From an uncultured Eubacterium sp. (GTDB lineage Bacteria > Bacillota > Clostridia > Lachnospirales > Lachnospiraceae): a stretch of 64,000 bases of DNA. This document shows, piece by piece, positions 25,626-33,285 of this stretch; the first letter of the stretch is position 1; the number at the start of each line of letters is the position of its first letter. The stretch covers positions 1 through 64,000 of the forward strand of contig CAJTMV010000014.1 of NCBI GenBank assembly GCA_910577225.1, written 5' to 3'. The notes under the pieces were generated by a model. The model saw only the letters and a list, made by a program, of their open reading frames with translations, ran no database searches and was not told the origin of the DNA. The position numbers and the translations under genes are program-made.

Positions 25626-26684
25626 ATGGCGAATGATAATACAAAAACAGGATTTGATTTCAAACAGCTGACGAAAAAACGTTTGTTTCTGCCGATTGTG
25701 TGTCTGATCGTGGTGCTTTTGACGAATCTGATCAAAACACCGGACTTTTTTAAAGTATCGATTACCAACGGCGTATTAAACGGATATATTATCGATGTCA
25801 TCAACCGTGCGTCCGAGCTCGTGATCCTTGCGATCGGAATGACGCTTGTAACAGCGGCCTCCGGCGGGCAGGATATCAGCGTCGGAGCGGTGATGGCTGT
25901 TGCGGCGGCAGCCTGCTGCCAGATTTTAACAGGCGGGGAAGTATCGGCGAACGCATTTGCAAATCCGCTCATTCTGGCGGTCGTTGCAGCGATTGCGGCA
26001 GCTGCTTTATGCGGAATGTTTAACGGATTTTTGGTAGCGAAGCTGGGAATTCAGCCGATGGTTGCGACGCTTATTTTGTTTACAGCGGGCCGCGGCATTG
26101 CACAGTTAATTACAAAAGGCCAGACGACTTATGTACGTGTGGATTCTTACAAAATTATGGGCGGTTATATCGGCAGCTGTCCGATACCGACACCGATCTT
26201 TTTTGCAATTATTATGGTAATCATTGTAAATCTGATTTTGAAAAAAACTGCGCTCGGTTTATATATCGAAAGCGTTGGAATTAACGGTTCTGCTTCCAGA
26301 CTGGTCGGATTAAATTCTACGATGATTAAGTTTTTGACGTATGTAATCTGCGGCGTGCTGGCGGGTGTCGCTGGTATCGTAGCTTCCAGCCGTATTTATT
26401 CGGCAGATGCAAATAACATCGGATTAAACCTGGAGATGGATGCCATCCTTGCGGTAGCGCTGGGCGGTAACGCGCTGGGCGGCGGTAAATTCAGCCTGAT
26501 GGGTTCAGTGATCGGCGCGTACACGATCCAGGCGCTGACTACCACACTGTACGCCATGAGTGTTTCTTCTGACAGGCTTCCGGTCTATAAGGCAGTAGTC
26601 GTTGTCATTATCGTTGTACTTCAGAGTCCTGTATTTAAGAAATATCTTGCCGCGGCAAAGGCAAGACGGACGCAGGCAATATAA
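25626..26684 (+). CDS. ytfT: Sugar ABC transporter permease (YtfT-like)
   Basis: A 352-residue permease of the ribose/galactofuranose branch (BPD_transp_2), with eight to ten hydrophobic segments. The conserved motifs AASGGQDISVGAVMAVAAA and LGGNALGGGKFSLMGSVIGA are visible. The start lies 2 bases after the ATPase stop, with the GGAGGTG ribosome site inside that gene, so translation is coupled. It should pair with the YjfF-like protein as a heterodimer. Confidence 0.93.
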   Translation: MANDNTKTGFDFKQLTKKRLFLPIVCLIVVLLTNLIKTPDFFKVSITNGVLNGYIIDVINRASELVILAIGMTLVTAASGGQDISVGAVMAVAAAACCQILTGGEVSANAFANPLILAVVAAIAAAALCGMFNGFLVAKLGIQPMVATLILFTAGRGIAQLITKGQTTYVRVDSYKIMGGYIGSCPIPTPIFFAIIMVIIVNLILKKTALGLYIESVGINGSASRLVGLNSTMIKFLTYVICGVLAGVAGIVASSRIYSADANNIGLNLEMDAILAVALGGNALGGGKFSLMGSVIGAYTIQALTTTLYAMSVSSDRLPVYKAVVVVIIVVLQSPVFKKYLAAAKARRTQAI

Positions 26685-26704
26685 TCGGAAGGTGGTCAGA
26701 AAGC

Positions 26705-27718
26705 ATGGAAAAGAAAAAGATAAACAGCAATACATTTTTGCTGATCATTACAATTGTATTATTCGTAGTCATGTATGTCGCTGGTATGATTATATTTAGC
26801 GAGCAGGGCTTTGCAAAACCACAGATGTTTTTGAACCTGTTTATTTCCAACGCCGGACTGATTGTCATTGGCTGTGGCATGACGCTCGTTATGATAACCG
26901 GAGGTATCGATATTTCGGTCGGCTCGGTAACCGCACTTGTGTGTATGGTATCCGCTTATGTAATGGAAAATAAAGGTATGAGCGCCTGGATGGCCGTATT
27001 TTTCTCTCTGATTATCGGTATCTGCTTTGGTCTGGTGCAGGGATATCTGGTTACGTATCTGGAGATTCAGCCGTTTATCGTAACGCTGGCCGGCATGTTC
27101 TTTGGCCGTGGTATGACGGCGATGGTCAGTACGGAAATGATCTCGATCAAAAACGAACTGTTTTTGAAATGGGCCAATTACAGAATTAATATGCCGTTTG
27201 GTTCAGTCAATAAAAAAGGCAGATTTATTGCAGCTTATATTTATCCGACGGTTGTTATCGCGCTTATCGTTGTCATTATTATTTCCGTTATGCTTAAATA
27301 TTCCAAGTTCGGACGTAAACTGTATGCGATCGGCGGCAATCAGCAGAGCGCTGTCATGATGGGACTTAACGTGAAGCGGACCAAAATGCAGGCATACGTA
27401 CTGGACGGATTTTTAGCGGGTCTTGGCGGATTTTTGTTCTGCTTAAACAGCTGCGCGGGATTCGTAGAGCAGGCGAAAGGACTGGAGATGGATGCGATTT
27501 CTTCTGCCGTTATCGGCGGTACGCTGTTAAGCGGCGGCGTCGGTACGGTTATCGGTACGCTGTTTGGCGTATTGATTAAAGGAACGATCACGAGTCTGAT
27601 TACGACACAGGGTACGCTGTCCAGCTGGTGGGTAAGAATTACATTGTCAGCGCTGCTTTGCTTCTTTATCGTATTGCAGGCGGTATTTGCGGCAGCGAAA
27701 AAGAAAAATAAAAATTAG
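26705..27718 (+). CDS. yjfF: Sugar ABC transporter permease (YjfF-like)
   Basis: A 337-residue second permease of the same importer. It shows MITGGIDISVGSVTALVCM, IQPFIVTLAGMFFGRG and GGTLLSGGVGTVIGT, as in YjfF/RbsC-type permeases. The two distinct permeases after a single ATPase are what separate the Ytf system from ribose transporters, which use one. The ribosome site is GGAAGGTGG. It is the last gene of the unit; a terminator follows at 27745. Confidence 0.93.
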   Translation: MEKKKINSNTFLLIITIVLFVVMYVAGMIIFSEQGFAKPQMFLNLFISNAGLIVIGCGMTLVMITGGIDISVGSVTALVCMVSAYVMENKGMSAWMAVFFSLIIGICFGLVQGYLVTYLEIQPFIVTLAGMFFGRGMTAMVSTEMISIKNELFLKWANYRINMPFGSVNKKGRFIAAYIYPTVVIALIVVIIISVMLKYSKFGRKLYAIGGNQQSAVMMGLNVKRTKMQAYVLDGFLAGLGGFLFCLNSCAGFVEQAKGLEMDAISSAVIGGTLLSGGVGTVIGTLFGVLIKGTITSLITTQGTLSSWWVRITLSALLCFFIVLQAVFAAAKKKNKN

Positions 27719-27744
27719 GATCGGATCATCAGATACGATCGTCT

Positions 27745-27771
27745 GGCGGCTGTTTTACAGCCGCCGTTTTT
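27745..27771 (+). terminator. Rho-independent terminator of the Ytf-type operon
   Basis: GGCGGCTG (27745-27752) pairs with CAGCCGCC (27758-27765), followed by G and five T. It lies between convergent genes. Confidence 0.87.
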
Positions 27772-27773
27772 GG

Positions 27774-28175
27774 TTACATCTGCGCGTCTGCAATGGCAAG
27801 AATCTTTTCAAAAGCCAGTCCCGCGAACATCCACAGCGGGGCATAATCCAGACGGATAATGCCGTGAATATTTGATTTTGCCCTGCTGTAATCCCAGGGG
27901 CACATTTTGTGTTTTTTTAAAAAGCTGCCGCTTACATATTCTCCGGTAAAAATACCGACGCTGTAAATGGCTCCCCGCAGGAGTGTGGGACAGCTGGTAA
28001 GGCGGCGGGATACCGGAGCGATCACAGAGGCCATCCCATAGATGGGGAACATCCAGAGAGAAGTCTGGCCCATCAGCCGTTTATCCCGTTTCCATATGCT
28101 TCCTGTGGAAGTAAATAATATTTCCATGCACCAGCCGGTCAGACCGCAGATCATAAAGTTTTGTAAGTTCTTCAT
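27774..28175 (-). CDS. Small membrane protein of the ABC_trans_CmpB family (PF06541)
   Basis: A 133-residue protein resembling the 'putative ABC transporter permease' CmpB family, whose function is not established. Recognisable conserved stretches are GWCMEILFTS, SLWMFPIYGMAS, RGAIYSVGIFTGEY, CPWDYS and IRLDYAPLWMFAGLAFE. It probably has about four membrane segments. It is downstream of the flavodiiron gene on the same strand (69-bp gap) and could be the last gene of that unit. I see no clear ribosome site. Confidence 0.8.
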   Translation of the reverse strand: MKNLQNFMICGLTGWCMEILFTSTGSIWKRDKRLMGQTSLWMFPIYGMASVIAPVSRRLTSCPTLLRGAIYSVGIFTGEYVSGSFLKKHKMCPWDYSRAKSNIHGIIRLDYAPLWMFAGLAFEKILAIADAQM

Positions 28176-28244
28176 ATAGACAGGATGTACAGAATTTTGG
28201 ATTTTATACCAGAATCTTGCAATCGTACGTCTGGCAGGATGTCG

Positions 28245-29462
28245 TCAGTCTTCTTTCATAGAGTCGATAATAGCGTCTGCCAGCGCGTCCAGTTCGATAT
28301 TTTTATCGGCGCCCATCGAAGAAGCAATGCTGAGACGTTCATTTAATAGCGTCATATTCTTTAATTCTTCATCGATAAATTTCTGCATCAGGTCGCCGGA
28401 CTTACATGCCCAGGAGCCGTTTTCGATCAGAGCGAACGTACGGTTTTGCATATTCAGCGCTTTCATATCCATCAGGAAATTATGCATGACCGGATAAATA
28501 CCCAGGTTATAAGTGACGGACGCCAGTACGATATGACTGTACTTAAACGCGTCGGAAATTAAATAAGACACATGGGTATTCGATACGTCGTGTACTTTTA
28601 CATTGGTACAGCCTTTTTCGCACAGCTTACATGCAAGCGCCTGTGCAGCGGCTTCGGTATTGCCGTACATGGAAGCGTAGGCAATCATGACGCCTTTTTC
28701 TTCCGGTTCATAGCGGCTCCATTTGTCGTATTTATCGATAAAATATCCAAAATCTTCACGCCATACCGGGCCGTGCAGCGGGCAGATGTATTTGATTTTG
28801 TCTACGATGCCGCCGGCTTTTTTTAACAACAGCTGGATATGCGGACCGTATTTTCCGACGATATTTACCAAATAGCGGCGCGCCTCGTCGAGCCAGTCGC
28901 GGTCGAAGTTCACTTCGTCCGCGAACAGTTTGCCGTCCAGTGCGATAAAAGAACCGAACGCATCCGCGGAAAACAATACGCCGTTTGTCGTATCAAAAGT
29001 AACCATGGCTTCCGGCCAGTGTACCATCGGTGCGGCTACAAACGTTACCGTATGGCTGCCAAAGCAGTGCGTATCTCCTTCTGCGACGGTAACGCATTCG
29101 TGCTGATCCGGATGGAAACCAAACTGACGCATCAGCATAAAGGCTTTTTCTGTAGAAATCACTTTTACCTGCGGATAGCGCAGCAGGATCTGTTCTACAC
29201 AGGCGCCGTGATCAGGCTCCATATGATTTACGACGAGCCAGTCGAGAGAGCGGCCTTCCAGCAGATAGTCCAGATTTTCCAAAAGCTGACGGCAGGCGGA
29301 CCAGTCTACGGTATCAAACAGTACGGTCTCTTTATCCAGGAGCAGATATGCGTTGTAGCTTACGCCATATGGAATCGGGTGTATATTTTCAAATAAATGG
29401 AGCCGGTGGTCGTTCGCGCCGACCCAGTACAAATCCTCTGTGATATTACGTACACAATACAT
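28245..29462 (-). CDS. fprA: Flavodiiron protein (FprA, A-type flavoprotein)
   Basis: A 405-residue soluble enzyme that reduces O2 to water and/or NO to N2O, protecting anaerobes. The N-terminal metallo-beta-lactamase-like domain carries the diiron ligands H80, E82, D84, H85 (HMEPDH), then the later His/Asp ligands in MVHWPEA, ADAFGSF and PLHGPVW. The C-terminal part is a flavodoxin domain (MIAYASMYGNTEAAAQAL) for FMN. It has no fused rubredoxin or NADH-oxidoreductase domain, so it needs an outside electron donor, normally rubredoxin. The upstream gene, 65 bp away on the same strand, ends in a rubredoxin domain and is the obvious donor (inference). Confidence 0.95.
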   Translation of the reverse strand: MYCVRNITEDLYWVGANDHRLHLFENIHPIPYGVSYNAYLLLDKETVLFDTVDWSACRQLLENLDYLLEGRSLDWLVVNHMEPDHGACVEQILLRYPQVKVISTEKAFMLMRQFGFHPDQHECVTVAEGDTHCFGSHTVTFVAAPMVHWPEAMVTFDTTNGVLFSADAFGSFIALDGKLFADEVNFDRDWLDEARRYLVNIVGKYGPHIQLLLKKAGGIVDKIKYICPLHGPVWREDFGYFIDKYDKWSRYEPEEKGVMIAYASMYGNTEAAAQALACKLCEKGCTNVKVHDVSNTHVSYLISDAFKYSHIVLASVTYNLGIYPVMHNFLMDMKALNMQNRTFALIENGSWACKSGDLMQKFIDEELKNMTLLNERLSIASSMGADKNIELDALADAIIDSMKED

Positions 29463-29527
29463 GAGATGTCCTGCTACTTAACGTATAAATAGCTTTTCCT
29501 TTCCTAAAATTTGATGTTCATCGTTAT

Positions 29528-31441
29528 TTACGCTTCTATAAACTGGTCTTTGCCTTCTGCGCATTCCGGACATACCCAGTCCTGCGGCAGTTTTTCAAAT
29601 AAGGTGCCGGGAGCGATTTCGGCGTCTTCATCTCCGTGCTCAGGGATATATTCATAACCGCATCCGCCGCATACGTACCGTTTTCCGATTGGAGCCGGCT
29701 TTGGAGCTGGCGGGCGTTTCATTTTAACCATAGGCGGAGCCGGCTGTTTTTCTCCGGTATCCAGCGCTTTTGTTAACAGCGGCAGAATTTCATTGACATC
29801 GCCGACAATGCCATAGTCGCAGTTTTTAAAGATCGGCGCGTTGCCGTTTTTATTAATGGCTACGATGGTGGAAGCGTCCTTGATGCCTTTCAAATGCTGG
29901 GTAGCGCCGGAAATACCGCAGGCAATATACAGGTTGCCGGTAAATTTCTGGCCGGACATGCCCACATAGCGGCTTAATGGTACGTATTTTAACGTTTCAG
30001 CGACCGGACGGGAAGAACCGATGGCTGCGCCGGCTGCCTTTGCCAGATCTTCGATCAGCTTCATATTTTCTTTTGGGCCGATGCCTTTGCCGGCCGAAAC
30101 GACGCGTTCCGCCTGTGCGATCGGAGTGTCGGCAGCAATGCCTACGGTAAAGTCGTGTCCGTCTTTTTTCAGAGCTTCTACAAGAGCGGTTACTTTATCG
30201 CCTGCGGCGCCGTCACGGAAGATATGTCCTTTGCGCACACCGGTGATGGGAGCCGGCTTTTTTGCGGCCGAACGGCTGCCGCCGCCGGAGTCTTTCGGCA
30301 TTTTTCCAATCAGATTCGCTGCGATTACGACACGCTGGATTTCGTTGGTACCTTCGTAGATCGTTGTTATTTTGGCGTCGCGGTACATTCTTTCAACGTC
30401 CATTCCTTTTAGGAATCCGGTGCCGCCGAAAATCTGCAGCGCGCTGTTTGTAACTTCCAAAGCGATATCGGAAGCATACATTTTAGCCATTGCAGCTTCC
30501 ATGGCATACGGTTTGTGCATCTCTTTTAATTCTGCCGCGGAATAGACCAAAAACCTTGCGCAACGCAGTTTGGTAGCCATATCGGCCAGCTTAAAGGAAA
30601 TGCCCTGCTGCGCGGCGATTGGTTTGCCAAACTGAACGCGCTCTTTCGCGTAGTCCAGAGCTTGTTCAAAAGCGCCCTGCGCGATGCCAAGCGCCTGTGC
30701 GGCAATGCCGATACGTCCGCCGTCCAGCGTTGCCATGGCGATCTTAAATCCTTCGCCTTCTTTGCCGAGCAGATTTTCCTTCGGAACTTTGACGTCGTTA
30801 AAAATCAGTTCTGCGGTCGTCGAAGAGCGGATGCCCATTTTGTCATAATGATCGCCGAATTCAAAACCGTCCCAGCCTTTTTCCACGATAAAGGCAGAAA
30901 TGCCGCGGGTACCGATATCTGGTGTCGTAACGGCAAATACCACGTATGTATCCGCTTTTGGAGCGTTTGTAATAAAGATTTTGCCGCCGTTTAGCAGATA
31001 GTAATCGCCTTTGTCCAAAGCGGTCGTTTCCGTGCCGCCGGCGTCAGAGCCTGCGTTTGGTTCCGTCAGGCCAAAGGCGCCGATTTTTTCTCCTTTTGCG
31101 AGCGGAACGAGATATTTCTGCTTTTGCGCTTCATTGCCAAAGGCGAAGATAGGGAACGAGCCTAACGATACATGAGCGGATAAAATAACGCCGGAACCGC
31201 CGTCTACTCTGGACAATTCTTCGACTGCAATCGCATAGCTGTTTACATCGAGTCCGGCGCCACCGTACTCTTTTGGATAAGGAATACCCATCAGGCCCAT
31301 TTCTCCGAGTTTTTTTACGGCCTCGTCAGGAAAACGGTTCTCCTGATCTAGGGAAAAAGCGATCGGTTTGATCTCTTCTTCGGCAAACGCACGAATTTTC
31401 GCCCGCAGCTCTTCTTGTTCTGGTGTTGTCTGGAATAACAT
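29528..31441 (-). CDS. Acyl-CoA dehydrogenase-EtfA(C)-rubredoxin fusion protein
   Basis: A 637-residue three-part flavoprotein. Residues 1-380 are a complete acyl-CoA dehydrogenase: FGLTEPNAGSDAGG flavin motif, the active-site Glu at E363 in IYEGTNEIQR. After a linker, about 445-560 match the FAD-binding C-terminal domain of electron-transfer flavoprotein alpha (SAGKGIGPKENM, GSSRPVAE, YIACGISGATQHL, INKNGNAPIF, DYGIVGD). A Pro/Lys-rich linker (561-586) leads to a rubredoxin with C591, C594, C624 and C627. The usual EtfA N-terminal half and EtfB are absent, so this is not a standard bifurcating Bcd-EtfAB complex. Electrons would pass from acyl-CoA via two flavins to the rubredoxin iron, then plausibly to the flavodiiron protein encoded next. 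A GGAGG ribosome site supports the start. Confidence 0.92.
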   Translation of the reverse strand: MLFQTTPEQEELRAKIRAFAEEEIKPIAFSLDQENRFPDEAVKKLGEMGLMGIPYPKEYGGAGLDVNSYAIAVEELSRVDGGSGVILSAHVSLGSFPIFAFGNEAQKQKYLVPLAKGEKIGAFGLTEPNAGSDAGGTETTALDKGDYYLLNGGKIFITNAPKADTYVVFAVTTPDIGTRGISAFIVEKGWDGFEFGDHYDKMGIRSSTTAELIFNDVKVPKENLLGKEGEGFKIAMATLDGGRIGIAAQALGIAQGAFEQALDYAKERVQFGKPIAAQQGISFKLADMATKLRCARFLVYSAAELKEMHKPYAMEAAMAKMYASDIALEVTNSALQIFGGTGFLKGMDVERMYRDAKITTIYEGTNEIQRVVIAANLIGKMPKDSGGGSRSAAKKPAPITGVRKGHIFRDGAAGDKVTALVEALKKDGHDFTVGIAADTPIAQAERVVSAGKGIGPKENMKLIEDLAKAAGAAIGSSRPVAETLKYVPLSRYVGMSGQKFTGNLYIACGISGATQHLKGIKDASTIVAINKNGNAPIFKNCDYGIVGDVNEILPLLTKALDTGEKQPAPPMVKMKRPPAPKPAPIGKRYVCGGCGYEYIPEHGDEDAEIAPGTLFEKLPQDWVCPECAEGKDQFIEA

Positions 31442-31542
31442 GGCATTGCCTCCTTTTTGTTGGATTTTAAATAAAATTCAGGTAAAAATAACTGATATAT
31501 TTGTTGGAAAATGTAAATTGTCTGTAAATTATAACTAAAAAC

Positions 31543-31571
31543 AATATATCAAATTGCGGAATGATTGTCAA
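31543..31571 (-). promoter_or_regulatory. Sigma-A promoter of the acyl-CoA dehydrogenase-fprA unit
   Basis: On the minus strand: TTGACA (31571-31566), a 17-base spacer and TATATT (31548-31543). The leader is about 95 bases and AT-rich. Confidence 0.8.
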
Positions 31572-31601
31572 TAATTTCTGGCTTTAATTACCAGATTTTC
31601 A

Positions 31602-31630
31602 TTGAATCGTTTTGCATGGATGTGTATAAT
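31602..31630 (+). promoter_or_regulatory. Sigma-A promoter upstream of murE
   Basis: TTGAAT (31602-31607), a 17-base spacer and TATAAT (31625-31630), divergent from the acyl-CoA dehydrogenase promoter. The leader to murE is about 140 bases. With the opposite promoter it accounts for the 333-bp gap here; I see nothing else in it. Confidence 0.75.
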
Positions 31631-31774
31631 ATGAAAGAGTGAGAAAGCATAGATCCGGCTGGATGGTGAAACGGCTGCGTTTTTGAGGGGGATCAGGGTT
31701 TATCTTTGAAACATCAAAAGCGCTGCCTGGTCATAGATGGTATCGCATTTGAAAATGGAACAGGAGGTTTGTAC

Positions 31775-33232
31775 ATGACAATAGAACAATTAACAGAGGA
31801 GATAGACGATCAGCTTCTTTCCGGCAGTAAGAATCAGGAAGTTTCGGCACTTGTATACAATTCCGGGGACCTTGTGCCGGGATGTCTGTTTGTGTGTATC
31901 AAAGGAGCCAGCTTCGACGGGCATACATGTGTGCGTGAAGCTGCCGAAAAGCATGCGGCGGCCGTTGTAGTGGAACGGGAGACCGAAATTCCAAAGGGAC
32001 TGACCGTCATAAAGGTATCGGATACGAGGCTGGCGCTCGCGCATCTGTCGGCGGCCTGGTTTGGTCATCCGGCGAAAAGGCTTTTGACGATCGGTATTAC
32101 AGGAACGAAGGGCAAGACGACGACGACGTATATGATAAAGTCGATTCTTGAGAGCACCGGCAGAAAGGTCGGCCTGATCGGTACGATCGAGACGATCATC
32201 GGGGACGAACATATACCGTCGAAAAATACAACGCCGGAATCTTATCTGATCCAGCAGTATTTCAAACGGATGGCTGACGCTGGCTGCGATACGTGTGTAA
32301 TGGAAGTATCTTCCCAGGGACTGATGATGCATCGTGTGAGCGGATTTACGTTTGATATCGGCATTTTTACCAATATCGAGCCGGATCATATCGGGCCGAA
32401 TGAACACGCTTCGTTTGACGACTATCTGTTCTGTAAAGGAATGCTGTTTCGACAGTGTCGTACCGGCATTGTAAACGCAGATGATCCGCGCATGCACCAG
32501 GTGATTCAGGGACATACCTGTACGATCGGAACGTACGGATTTTCCGATCGGGCCGATCTTCGGGCGGAACATGTGAATCTGGTTCGCGGACCGGGATATC
32601 TGGGCGTTTCGTATCATGCGGCAGGAAATTGCGATTTTGACGTGGAAATCGATATGCCGGGGACGTTCAGCGTGTACAATTCTCTGACGGCTATCGCGGT
32701 ATGCAGACATTTAAATGTGCCGGTAGAAAATATGAAACGGGCGTTAAAACAGGCGAAGGTCAAAGGCCGTATCGAGATGGTGCATGTATCGGACGATTTT
32801 ACGCTGATGATCGATTACGCACACAATGCGATGAGTCTTCGAAGTCTTTTGACTACCCTGCGCGGCTATGAGCCCGGCAGGCTGGTCTGCCTGTTTGGAT
32901 GCGGCGGCAACCGCAGCGAAGACCGCCGGTATGAAATGGGAGAAGTATCCGGCGGGCTTGCGGACTTAACGATTATTACGTCGGATAATCCAAGAAACGA
33001 AGATCCGCAGACGATCATCGACCATATTAAGCAGGGAATTGCAAAAACGAATGGACAATACGTCGAAATCGCAGACCGGAAAGAAGCCATCCGTTATGCG
33101 ATTGAAAACGGCAGACCCGGCGATGTGATCGTTTTGGCCGGAAAAGGACATGAAGATTATCAGGAAATCCGGGGAAAGAAATATCCGATGGACGAACGGG
33201 TTCTGATCGCGGATATACTGGCGGGCAAATAG
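31775..33232 (+). CDS. murE: UDP-MurNAc-tripeptide synthetase (meso-DAP adding)
   Basis: A 485-residue Mur ligase that adds the third stem-peptide residue. ATP loop: GTKGKTTT. The DNPR motif at 404-407 selects meso-diaminopimelate rather than lysine, so this organism should have DAP-type peptidoglycan. The conserved carbamoylated-lysine region and the C-terminal ligand-binding domain are present (LFGCGGNRSEDRR, VLAGKGHEDYQ). I start at ATG 31775, preceded by AGGAGGT; the frame is open to 31706 without a ribosome site. It leads the housekeeping run to priA-def-fmt rather than lying in a dcw cluster. Confidence 0.95.
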   Translation: MTIEQLTEEIDDQLLSGSKNQEVSALVYNSGDLVPGCLFVCIKGASFDGHTCVREAAEKHAAAVVVERETEIPKGLTVIKVSDTRLALAHLSAAWFGHPAKRLLTIGITGTKGKTTTTYMIKSILESTGRKVGLIGTIETIIGDEHIPSKNTTPESYLIQQYFKRMADAGCDTCVMEVSSQGLMMHRVSGFTFDIGIFTNIEPDHIGPNEHASFDDYLFCKGMLFRQCRTGIVNADDPRMHQVIQGHTCTIGTYGFSDRADLRAEHVNLVRGPGYLGVSYHAAGNCDFDVEIDMPGTFSVYNSLTAIAVCRHLNVPVENMKRALKQAKVKGRIEMVHVSDDFTLMIDYAHNAMSLRSLLTTLRGYEPGRLVCLFGCGGNRSEDRRYEMGEVSGGLADLTIITSDNPRNEDPQTIIDHIKQGIAKTNGQYVEIADRKEAIRYAIENGRPGDVIVLAGKGHEDYQEIRGKKYPMDERVLIADILAGK

Positions 33233-33285
33233 GCAGTTACGGCCAGGGCCGATCAGAGTATGACGCAGAATATGATTGGGAATGG

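Noticed and set aside
28176..28244. Gap between fprA and the CmpB-family gene searched for a terminator
   Set aside because: No stem with a T-run is present, so co-transcription cannot be excluded.
31790..32710. A 306-codon open frame on the minus strand, antisense to murE
   Set aside because: It lies wholly inside a clear murE, shows no family motif and no ribosome site; it is a shadow produced by codon bias.
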